DNA from: Lepidurus packardi
Lineage: Eukaryota; Arthropoda; Branchiopoda; Notostraca; Triopsidae
Direction of reading: 5' to 3'
DNA length: 64,000 nt
NCBI GenBank assembly: GCA_023053545.1
Contig: JAKZAN010000005.1
Coordinates: 5,828,001 to 5,892,000, forward strand
In this document: positions 1-9,708 of the stretch, piece after piece
Layout of the letters: every line of letters starts with the position of its first letter
Numbering within the stretch: position 1 is the stretch's first letter
The notes under the pieces: model-generated
The model's database searches: none
What the model saw: only the letters and a program-made list of their open reading frames with translations
Told to the model about the DNA's origin: nothing
Program-made: the position numbers and the translations under genes

Positions 1-2392
1 TTGTCTAGTTGTAATTTTCTTTCTAGTTGTCTAGTTGTAGTTTTAGTTGTAAGTTGTCCTTTCTAGCCTACAAGGCCCGTCGAGAGATGTTCCCAGGCAA
101 CCTTAGCTTAGGATGCACCCAAAATTCTGACAAGGAATACAGTCACACTTTTTTTTTCTTTCGTAATATTTTTCTGGCATTTGCCTCATTGACCAATCGA
201 AAAATAGTACTTTAGCAGTACATAGTACGTAAATGGTTCAATTAAGTTCACTTTTTTGTTCACGGCGCATTTACAGTATACCCAATTCGTCGCGGCGCCC
301 CTTAGAACATAGGCCTATATCTTTCACGGCGCCCCTGCAAGCCCATCGCGGCGCACAGTTTGACTTCTAGTTTGACACAGACTTCTAGGGAAAAAAGTTG
401 ATCATAGGTGTACATTTTGCATTTGACTGCTGCATTCTCAGATATAGGGGTCGTCATCAGTGTCATCTTTTGACGAAAAATTATCACCTACTATACACAT
501 AAATGCATGTTACCCGTGGGATTAATTAATAGCTGCTTATTACGAACCGTTTTGTAGGGCTCTTGTCTAAAACCAAACCTAAACTACTAAAAGGATCTCA
601 TTTAACTTTGAGCTGGAGTACAGAAAATGACACAGCATGGCCACACCTCGAAGTAAAGACGGGTTCAAAAAAAAGTTTCGTGTAAAAAACTTAACGCCCA
701 TTCAGTTAGGACCAAGGTGACAAATAAGCAGTTTTCATCTGTTTGTATAATGTTTTGCTCATATAAGTAAAGAAAATATACCAACACGGATTAAAATCGG
801 AATCGGTCTTTTCAGTCGTTTTCTTATAGTCTAGCTATAGACCTTAACCGGTAGCAAATGTACGTAAATAATGCTCTGAAAATTCAAAAGTTTTGTATGA
901 ATCTAACTTCTGTCACTGTTGGCAAACAATGACAGCTTGTAAAGGACAAATTCATTGGCCAAACATACACACCCGAAAGCGTCAATTTTTTCCCGTTCGA
1001 ATGGACTTCCTATCGAGAAATTAACTATGTGAAAGTATTACATCTTCACATATACGCCTTAAGTGTAAATAATAAGAATTGGAAAGGTTTAAGCTTAATT
1101 AAAATGAACTTCAGTTTGTCGTCTGTACTCCATCAACTATTCTAGGCCAAGTTATTCTGGAACATTTCTGGGCCAAGTTGAGTTCCATTAATATTAATGG
1201 ACATTAGTGTCCTGTCTAGCCTAGGTGTAACGCTGGCTGCAAATTGCTTTTATTTTTTAACGCTTGGTTTTTGTCAGCTTTTTGTGATTGAGCTTGTAAA
1301 TTAACCAAAAAACCTACAGATTTATTTCAGCATTCAAGAGAAAGATAATGGTACCATCCCAATGATTTTGGGGATCCATTTTTGATGAGTATATGGAAAG
1401 GCGCTAGCTCTTCGACCAGGTATTCCCCCCTCCCCCCCATGTTATAAGGATTGGGAAATGCGAAATTTGAAGGGAAAGGGGAGGAGCTAATTCCACAAAG
1501 GAAAGCAAGAAAAGAAGCAAGGAGTTACATAACATAGCGAGTTTACCCATTTTGATTAATAGCGTTTTCAACTGGGTATACTGAGTGGCGTTTCACCGGC
1601 AACTGCTGTCAAGCGTTCCTTAGCAGGACGTAGACTTACGTTAGGTAGGCCTACACATATAAAGACAGGTATAATCAATCGCCAAGTCAAAGGGAGGGAG
1701 ATTCGGAAACAAATAAAGTAGTACTATACATACTTATGACGGAAAAATAGCACTGGCTTTTTTTAAATTTATTTAATAAATTATTTTATTTATTTTTTAT
1801 TTATTAAATAAATAAAAAAATAGCACTGGCTGATTCAGTTACCCCACCACTAGGTTCAGAGATGGCGTTACACATCCAGACTCCATTCTCTCCATTCATA
1901 CCCTCCACACGCAGCTTCCGCCTATTCCAAAATAACATAAGGACGAAGGTTAACATAAAACCTGAATATTGCAAGGTTTTAAAAACAAATGAAAAGAGGC
2001 CTTTCTGTTCCTAATTCTTACCTCCACGCCGCATTCCATATCCGTCACGTTTTGAACCGCTGCCGATGATGGTATTGTGAATCGTCCGTCTACTTCTCAG
2101 CAACGTGTGGGATGGTAGCTCTTTAACCTTCTGTGGGGTTCAAGGAAAACCAGAAGAAAAATATGTACCAGGGGTTGAAGTGTTCCACGATCGCGTCAGC
2201 CTGTTGAATGATCTACTTTCAATTTGAATTGATAACTATTTTTTTCGGAAAAAAATTTACACAATCTTACAAATCTATGCTATGACCTAGTCGTCGCAAT
2301 ATTTATAAAATATTAAGATTGAATACCAATTACTAGTTCATTAGAAAACAACTAAACATAATAAAGATGCAATTTAAAGCAATGGTTCACAT
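1..2392. other. No confident gene; AT-rich non-coding stretch
   Basis: I find no recognisable gene here. The first 60 bases are a degenerate run of CTAGTTGT-type repeats. Between 261 and 355 a GC-rich motif of the form C(A/G)CGGCGC occurs four times. On the minus strand, 2021-2070 and 1840-1925 look like two exon-like pieces: a GT donor lies just left of 2035 and an AG acceptor near 1925. They could encode the end of an unidentified gene reading ...VTDMECGVE then AEAACGGYEWREW. This is weak and is not called as a gene. Confidence 0.5.
1743..1831. repeat. AT-only insertion flanked by 16-base direct repeats
   Basis: The 16-base string AAAAATAGCACTGGCT occurs at 1743-1758 and again at 1816-1831. 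The 57 bases between are almost purely A and T and partly self-complementary (TTTATTTAATAAA-like). This looks like a small insertion that duplicated its target, or a replication-slippage product. No terminal motif of a known element family is visible. Confidence 0.75.
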
Positions 2393-2398
2393 TTTATT
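2393..2398 (-). terminator. Poly(A) signal of NXF1
   Basis: AATAAA on the minus strand (TTTATT at 2393-2398 as written), about 80 bases past the NXF1 stop codon at 2477. This is the expected distance for a short 3' UTR. Confidence 0.6.
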
Positions 2399-2476
2399 GA
2401 TCCTCTAATACAAAATTTCCCCTCGCACCGCAGCGAAATATCTCGCTAACAAGCAGATATCATTGCAGTTATCCCT

Positions 2477-5400
2477 TTACTTGACAAAAGCATCAGGCGG
2501 AATCTGTCCAGCCTTGTTCAACTCTGTGAACACGAATGCAGCTTTCTCAAAATCCCATCCGTTTTCTTCCAAGCACCTAAAAACCAGTATTAATCAGTGT
2601 GACTTTAATTTGACAGGACGAAATCAACTTACTTTACGCTCCAGTCTAAACTCATTCCAGACTGCGCTGCAAAAGCTGCGATCATTTCTTGCCTCACTGC
2701 AGGATTAGCAACTTGGGCCACCGGAGAAGTAACCAACAAAGGAGACACCCCTAGTGTACCAGTACCAACTGAAGAAGTAACAACCTGTGCGTGCGGGTTT
2801 GGTGACGAAGAAGGTGTGGGATCTGGGGCCTTGAACGACGCCTAAAAACCATCTTGTTTAACTTTCATGCGTTTTAAGACTCAAACTAAAATTACCTTAA
2901 TTTGCTGTGCTGAAGCAACTGTAACGAATAACTCTTCGTTTACAATACAATACCCTCCGTTGAAGGGCATAATGACGAAAACTCGATGGAAAGATCGCAC
3001 GATGCCATACCGCTCTTCTCTTTCCTTGAAAACGCCACGAACACTTAAAACCATCAAATGAGTCTATGGAATAACAGGCAAATAGGATTAAAATCTATCT
3101 TTCTTTCAGATCTTAGACTCAATCATACGGATGAAACAGGAACGTCTACGATTAATGATGCAGGATCATGTTGGGTGGCAGGTAGTTGACCCAGGAAAGC
3201 AACAATGGCGACTTTGCCTTGGTGCAGTAAGCGAAGACGTCGGGCATCGTCAGCTCGCTTCAAATTACGATTCCCACTCATGTAAGCGCCCAGCCTAAGA
3301 TTTCACGATACATTTAAAAAAAAAATCTGACCTTCGATAATTATAATAGGCCAATTTAAACACAAAATAATTACTTGTTGCCAGATGCTGCGGATTGATT
3401 GGCAGGATAACCACAGGTTAAGGAGAAATTGGCTTGATCATGGTAGGCGTCTACTAACGGCTGTCGATTATTGGAGTCATACAACGCGAAATATTGGTCC
3501 AAAAAGACTACCGCCACTTGTCGACCGCTATCCGATACAAAAAAGGATCCTGTCGAGGGTGCAATTTTTGTATCTTCCGCATCCAAATCAAAGCTGATGG
3601 GCGGTGGCAATTCAATTCCATCCTAGATTAACAGACAAAAGTGTTAAATTTTTTCTATTTTATACATAAATAGGAATAAAATTGTACTTACAAGGCGAAT
3701 GACTTTAGGAAAACGTTTCCTTACAGCGCTGGGAAGACAAAAGGGGCCAAAGGGTCACGGAGTCGGGAGAAGAAAACAGACATACGCAAAATCTCATTAA
3801 GAACTGCCCTGCTTCAACTAACAATCAATTTAATCGGTGTGGGAATTAACTTTTGGTGTTACAAGTGGTCGATATTTGTCTGTTTACTTACTTTGAGTGA
3901 AACTGGAATTTGAAATTAATTTCCCATACAAAACTGAAACATTAACCCGCAATCTTTAGTGCTTTTCTATGCTTAAAAGAAGAGAGGAGTTGGGGAGGTA
4001 GAAGAAGAGATTTACTGTTAAGCAAGCAGTTTCTCACTTTGAAAAAATTACATTCAAAACCGAAGACAGAACTCGCTTTACGCAGGAAAGTACAAACTAC
4101 AACACTCCATTACTGGTTAAGCGCTTATTTTTTTAGTGTTCTTTTTTTCATTTCTTTTTTATGCTCTTTATTTTTTTATTATTATTTTTACTTCTTTTTA
4201 TTTTTTTGTCCATTTTTTTTTAACTCCACTTATTTTTTTCTCTTTTATGGAGGGCTTTTCTGTGGCTTTGCAAATTAAATACAAATAAAGGGGATCGATA
4301 GGCAAGTCGAAAACCGATGGATTCTGATGACGGTCGAAACTGGCGGATGTGCCAAACTTTTGACGCACCAGTGAAGAGACGAACTGGTCCATTTTTTCTT
4401 TGTTGAAGATCAGCTGATCATTGTAGAGCAGAATTTGTGCACGTAAACGGTCCCAATGAAGATTTTAAGACTAAAAGCTTAATTCCGGCTTGGTCGGCCA
4501 CGTCTCCTTGCAGGCTCGAAGGTCACCATCGCCGGTTTAGTTACAGAAGCGCGCAGTTTTCTTCCTCTCGACGCACTCAAAGCATCCGAGTTTCTTATCT
4601 TGATAATAACAAGTACTTGTAGGACCAAGTATTTGTAGGCGAAATTTGGACGAAATTGACTTAGACGAAATTTGCATACGATCCAGGAACTCCACACGGA
4701 GTTTCCAAGTTGAACAATGCAGCCACAAACACTCAGCGACTACATTCGAGGCGAAGGGTGAGGGTTACTTTTCACAATCGAAGGGAAGGGATAACATATT
4801 TCTAGCCACAGAGCCATTTCTTCTTTTCTTTTTTCTCTTTTTTTTTCTTTCTTTCTTTTCTTTTTTTTCTTCACCAGTAAGGACACCCAGAATCAAACTA
4901 GCAAAAGCGAGCTTAGTCTTCGTAGATAATTACTTTTGCAGTGTAACTATTTCCTAAAAAATTCTTAAAACCTCCATTCCCCAACCCACTCCTCCAAAAG
5001 GGGGCAAAACAATAGCCCATGAAAGTCATTTTCATTTTGGAAACCCCAGCTTCCTCTCTAGTAACACAGACTAAAACGATTCACTTGGAATCCCCACTTT
5101 TTCACTTTTAGTGAAAAAGGAGCTAGATTTAAGATACCTTCCATTGCAGCAACTAACTTCCGTTGAAAAACAGATCAATTCATGGATATAGTACTACCGT
5201 ACCAATACACCGTAGATAAAAAGAACGAAGGTTACCTGACATAAGTACTTTGGTCCTGGATACGGTCGCACAAGGGATTGCCTTCAAGCCACAACTCCTC
5301 CAAGTTCAACCCCTCCAATTTATCCAAAGCGAGAACATTGTTCAGCTACAAGAACATTTTGAAAATATACAGAATTAGAAAAATTTCGAATAGATGAAAC

Positions 5401-6624
5401 GTTGTTTTAATACCTTGTTCTTGGTTAAATTGAGAGACTTCAGGTTCACAGTCACGTTAATCAAGGGTCGTAATTGGTCAAGGTTGAAAAGTTTGTTGTC
5501 TGATAGGTCTAGTGCGACAATTTCGGGTACATGGGAGATCAGAACGCCTACTACACACTGCATGACGTTATCGCGGCTCAGTGGACAATAAAAATCTTCG
5601 CGCAAATCTATACACAAAAAATAAGTAAACTAAAGGAGAATTTATACATGATTTTACCATCATCCAGGTGAAACTTGGATAATGACAACGCGCGGGTGGC
5701 CAAATTATACCGCTTGTTCATAACGAGCTTTATTCGCTCTTTCAGCTCATCATTAATGGGTAAGCTTGGCGGTGGACACCGATTGGTCAATAAACTGAGC
5801 TGGAAATTAGAACCACAATATTTCAGAAAGTCCTAATTAGAAAATTAGAAAGTACTTTTAAACCGTCGTCAAGAGTGATTTGTCTATCTAATTGCCGTAA
5901 GGCTTGGGCTGCTTCAGAATCTTCAACATAGAACACAGCACTTTTCCCTTCAACATGATACTAAAAGAGAAATTTTAAATTTGGAATTTCAACGCCGGAA
6001 AACTTACGTAAACTGGAATGAAAGGCTTTGCGGTGGCGTTAAGGAGAGTTTTAAGAATGTAGTCTTTGGCATAGCGAGCACCTTGATTTATACAAATTCG
6101 GTTCCAGCCAGGACCACCTGAATGCTGCTGTCTTCCGTTCATGAGAGGTCTGGGACCTCTGTTTTTCCCATACCTGCCTCCGCGTTGACCATAAGGAGAG
6201 CTAGAGAATTTTAAAACAGTAATTTATTATGACACATTTATTTAAAAGAAAAAAAAATATTACAATCTAGGCTGTCCAGAAGCGGACACTGGGCCACCTC
6301 CCATTTCTACATCGTCGTTGTCTAGCTGATTTCTGATTCGGGATGCGCTCACAGTTTGTCGTTGTCTGTGTCTGTCAATGCGTCCTCCTTTGGGCCCATT
6401 TGCATTTCTTCTGCTTCCATCGTTTCCTCTTCCGTCGTCATGTTCTGTAAGTAGGTAAAGAAGTTAAGACGTCACGAGGTGAAAACTCTGAAAGGGAGAT
6501 GGACTGAAATACAAAGCTTACCATAATAATCATTTCGCCTACTATCTTGATCACTTTCGCGAATAAATCTTCCTGTTGTCTCACCCTGCCCACGACCTTT
6601 TCTGTTTCGATAATTCTTGGGCAT
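2477..6624 (-). CDS. NXF1: Nuclear RNA export factor 1 (NXF1/TAP), complete, 13 exons
   Basis: General mRNA export receptor: with NXT1 it binds mRNP and carries it through the nuclear pore. Exons read from the right: 6624-6522, 6444-6264, 6200-6008, 5960-5856, 5799-5658, 5607-5414, 5345-5236, 3728-3692, 3622-3375, 3294-3129, 3063-2896, 2841-2633, 2576-2477. They join in frame to 651 codons (human protein about 619). Domains seen: an Arg/Gly-rich N-terminus ([13 protein letters not shown]), an RRM-like domain (exons 3-5), leucine-rich repeats ([34 protein letters not shown]), an NTF2-like domain (from [10 protein letters not shown] through [10 protein letters not shown] and [10 protein letters not shown]) and a C-terminal UBA-like TAP-C domain ([20 protein letters not shown]). 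All introns are short except the 1.5 kb one at 3729-5235. The start is the first ATG. It is divergent from the C9orf85 gene. Confidence 0.96.
3729..5235 (-). promoter_or_regulatory. Long NXF1 intron between 110-nt and 37-nt exons (candidate cassette intron)
   Basis: This is the only long intron of NXF1; the others are 50-80 bases. It follows a 110-nt exon and precedes a 37-nt exon. If retained, translation stops after one further codon (AGG then TAA), giving a protein of about 343 residues that ends after the leucine-rich repeats. In transcript sense it holds A-rich tracts (T-rich as written) at about 4130-4250 and 4820-4875. I find no convincing coding exon in it. Confidence 0.6.
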
Positions 6625-6707
6625 TATTTAAAGTATTTCACAGCAACAAGCCACGACAAAGCAGACTTCTCAGGAAGTATTACTATCGGTTTCTCCATGA
6701 AACGTTC

Positions 6708-6754
6708 GATACGATAGAATACGAAAGGATACGAATACGATAGGATACGAAAGG
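6708..6754. repeat. ATACGA tandem repeat upstream of NXF1
   Basis: Five ATACGA units, separated by TAG or AAAGG-type spacers, form two copies of a longer unit (ATACGATAG...ATACGAAAGG). The array lies about 85-130 bases upstream of the NXF1 start codon, in the probable 5' UTR or promoter. Confidence 0.7.
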
Positions 6755-7223
6755 TATTGGGGTGCTAGTAGTGAGTAAAAACCGACGCGAAACGCGATAC
6801 GGTAAAAAGCAAAACGGCATGCGAAACTTCCTGTTAAAACGAATACTATAAATTGAAAGGAATCAAATGTTAAAGTATAAAGTACATTTAAATAATGTTT
6901 AAAAATTATATAACGTAGACTAAACTAACCTACTTCCAAAATTGCACGAACCTTACAAGTTTCAGACGTAATCTAACCAAATTTACTTAAATTATAAGTT
7001 TAGTTTGGTAAATTAATTTAGCTTAGCATTTTAAGGTGTTTTACCAATCCAGTACGATATATCTTCGTTATTTAAAAGATATTTAAGTTTTTTAAACTTA
7101 ATTAGCTGTCAACCAATGAAAGAGAAATTTCGCACCTCGTTTCGCGTTTCTAACTTTAGCGTGGCTTTAAAGGAAAACAATACAATCCAGCGTGGAAAAG
7201 TCATCGAAAGTTTCCGAAGAAAA

Positions 7224-7951
7224 ATGAGCTCTCAAAGAGGAAATGTTAGTCGAACTCGCACCCAGAAACATGCCAATGTGACAGTATTTAAGAATAATAA
7301 ACACGGAGATACTCCTAAAACCAAGCTTTTGAATACGTTACAAGTAAAACGTCCTGTTCCTGAAATTAAAATTCATATTTAATTTATTTAAAAATTCTAG
7401 GTTTCGAATGTGTGTCGCAAGTGTCAAGACATTCTAGAATGGAAAATCAAATTTAACAAGTACAAGCCGTTGTCAGCACCCGCGAAATGCTCTAAATGCA
7501 TGGAAAAAACGATCAAGTTGGCCTATCACACTCTTTGCCAATCATGCGCCGAAAAAACGGGCGTGTGCGCTAAATGTTGTCAAAAAGATGAGATTGTGAC
7601 CAAACCAGGACCATCAGCTATCGAAAAAGCTCGCCTAGAGAGCCAGTTTCAAAAAGAACTTAAAACCCTTTCCGAGAGGAAACGGAGAACCTTTTTACGT
7701 TATTTAAGGAAGAAAGACGAAGGTACAAATCTCGCGTAACCCTTACCAAAACTTTTATTATTAAATATCTGTCTCTATTAGACCATGAGGAAGGTGAAGG
7801 ATACAAGGAAAGCGCAATTGAAGAAGCCAAAACAAGGTTAGGAGAGCTGAAATCTGGAAAAGAAGATGAAGAAGACGGTTGGAGTGATTTAGACGATCTG
7901 AGTTTAGGATCTGGTGACGAAGAAGACGAAGATAACGTTTCCAGCAATTAA
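7224..7951 (+). CDS. C9orf85 family protein (DUF2039), complete
   Basis: Conserved eukaryotic protein of unknown function. Exons 7224-7343, 7401-7722 and 7782-7951 join to 203 codons (human C9orf85 is about 180). The start MSSQRGNVSRTRTQKHANV matches the family's N-terminal signature (MSSQKGNV.R.R.QKHQN). The central part holds paired CxxC motifs (CRKC, CSKC, CQSC, CAKC) typical of its zinc-binding domain, with the conserved block ILEWKIKFNKYKPL. The C-terminus is acidic (EDEEDGWSDLDDLSLGSGDE). An upstream in-frame opening exists from 7116, but the internal ATG at 7224 is the family start. Its stop is 50 bases from the stop of the convergent Speedy gene. Confidence 0.93.
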
Positions 7952-8001
7952 TTATTGTGTATCATTTGGTAAATATCCGGCATTACAGACTTTCCAGGGA
8001 T

Positions 8002-9366
8002 TCATTTGATCTTTTTCAAATTTGGACTTTCTTCAAAAAACGCTGAGAGCCGGCTTGGACGTTTTACTGGCTTTTCGTTATACTTTTCAATTCTGGAGCG
8101 CAAGTTGTCTATAGCTGAAGATTCCAAGTTTGTAATAGTCTGCAAAGCAGTAGAATTGCTAAACATGTTAGTTGTCTCGGTTGGACCGTTATCTTTCGCC
8201 TTCGTTTTTCGGTATTCTTCAATGATTGTGCGATCCGTGTAGCTGAGCAAAGCCAGCGGAACATGTTCAACCGAAACCGACAGCTTCATGCTTTTCGGTA
8301 GTACCACGTTCAAAGCTGGGGTCACCTGATTCAGAAAATCTTCCACTTTCTTTCGGTCTTGCTGGCGTACTTGCACATTAGATTTACTGAACCTGGACTT
8401 GATCGTCCGCACGGTTTTGCAGGTTTGACAAGGTTCGGGAAGTGAATCTGGTTTCTTAATCGTGAATGAAATTGTTGGAACAATTCGTGTTGCTTCGCTG
8501 TGATGTTTGGGCCTTTCTCGTTTCCATGCCCAATGATCGGGGAACAGCGATATTACCTATGTCAGATTTGTCATAAATATATTATTTTACAGAGTTTTAC
8601 TAAGTTTCCTATGTACTTCAGTGCAGCATTTGTGAGAAACCAAAGCTCGAAAATGTAGCTGTTTCCAAATTTCTTCCTTTTTCTTCACTAACTTAGGGTA
8701 GCGATCACGCCAATGATAGCCAAGGGCATAGGGCAACATTCCGAGCTTGTGATCCAAGTCTTCTTCCATGTCGTGAGCGAGAAATCTGCGATTTTAGGGT
8801 TTATCTTTAGTTAATTATTGAGTTTAAATAATAGTGCTACGTACAGAGAGGCGTAAAAAATTTCGGCGTTAACTTGTTTCAGTTGATAGCCAGCGCGGTT
8901 TATTAAAACGAAGGTCATGGCGAGAAGGTAAGTGTCAGCGAGTACTTTACAAACGTCGTGGCTTAGGAAAAAAAATATTTCGGGTTGTTCTGTGGATCGA
9001 AACAAATGTTTTTACTTCAAATTCGTTAATTCTGTCTGTTACATGCCGACCCAACAATTGCAGGTACTTATAGACATCATGGGCTTGAATTACGGTAATG
9101 TCCTTTGTAGTTGATGACGTTGCCAAACTGACCAAACCAGACAATTTTCCCATTCGGGCTGTACGGTGAGGACGTTTTTTTTGTAGACTACTCGTAGACG
9201 ACAGAGCAGTCTTAATTTAAAGAATAAATTGATTAATATTTTCCTATATCTTAAGGTTAATTACCTTGGATGGTGAAGTAGCTTGAGTTGATTGCAAACT
9301 GCCCATATTCGCGTTCACATCGAGAGAATGTTCTTCAAAACTACATGCAATTTTATATGTTTTCAT
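8002..9366 (-). CDS. Speedy/RINGO-like CDK activator, complete model
   Basis: Speedy/RINGO proteins bind and activate CDK1/CDK2 without being cyclins. Model exons from the right: 9366-9265, 9210-9068, 8961-8845, 8785-8617, 8556-8002, joining to 361 codons in frame. The RINGO core is clear: VIQAHDV, then ADTYLLAMTFVLINRAGYQL, then LAHDMEEDLDHKLGMLPYAL, GYHWRDRYPKL and RALVSHKCCTEV, which parallel vertebrate Speedy A (KYLLAMTFVYFKRA, PWALGKNWR, RAIVSRRCCEEV). After the core come an HWAWKRERPKHHS segment and a CQTC pair, also as in Speedy A. The tail (about 150 residues) is unrecognised. The junction between 9068 and 8961 is the least certain: it uses donor AA|gtacct and acceptor tttcctaag and gives a core somewhat shorter than in vertebrates. 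It is divergent from HRD1. Confidence 0.85.
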
Positions 9367-9708
9367 GGCTCATGTTGTGCTTACGTCTTACATTAAGACA
9401 ATTTTAATTATTCTTCACATAAGGTATACAAGTCGCAGCTTAAGAAAACGTTCGATTTTGAACCTACTACGGATAATTCCGTCGCCTTCTGCAGAAACTG
9501 CTCGCGCAGAGCCAATAAGGAGCGCGTTACCGGCATGTGACGTCTTTGGACTTGACACTGATAAACCCCTCCTTTACCTGACTTCAGCCAGTAGCAAGCG
9601 GCCCAGTGGGAGTGACGTCAGGTACGCGTATAAGGTGGCTGAAAACCATGTTTTGGTTACGAACGTATTGAAAAGTGTCGAGATTTTGGACTTCTTGGTG
9701 AGGAACAA

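Noticed and set aside
1832-1925. Minus-strand piece resembling an Ig-domain strand (ENGVWMCNA)
   Set aside because: The frame that gives this motif cannot be joined to the neighbouring exon-like piece without a stop, so no gene model holds.
4039-4957. Open frames in the NXF1 intron, on both strands
   Set aside because: They are driven by T-rich low complexity (runs of Phe) or are short without family motifs; they lie inside a clear intron.
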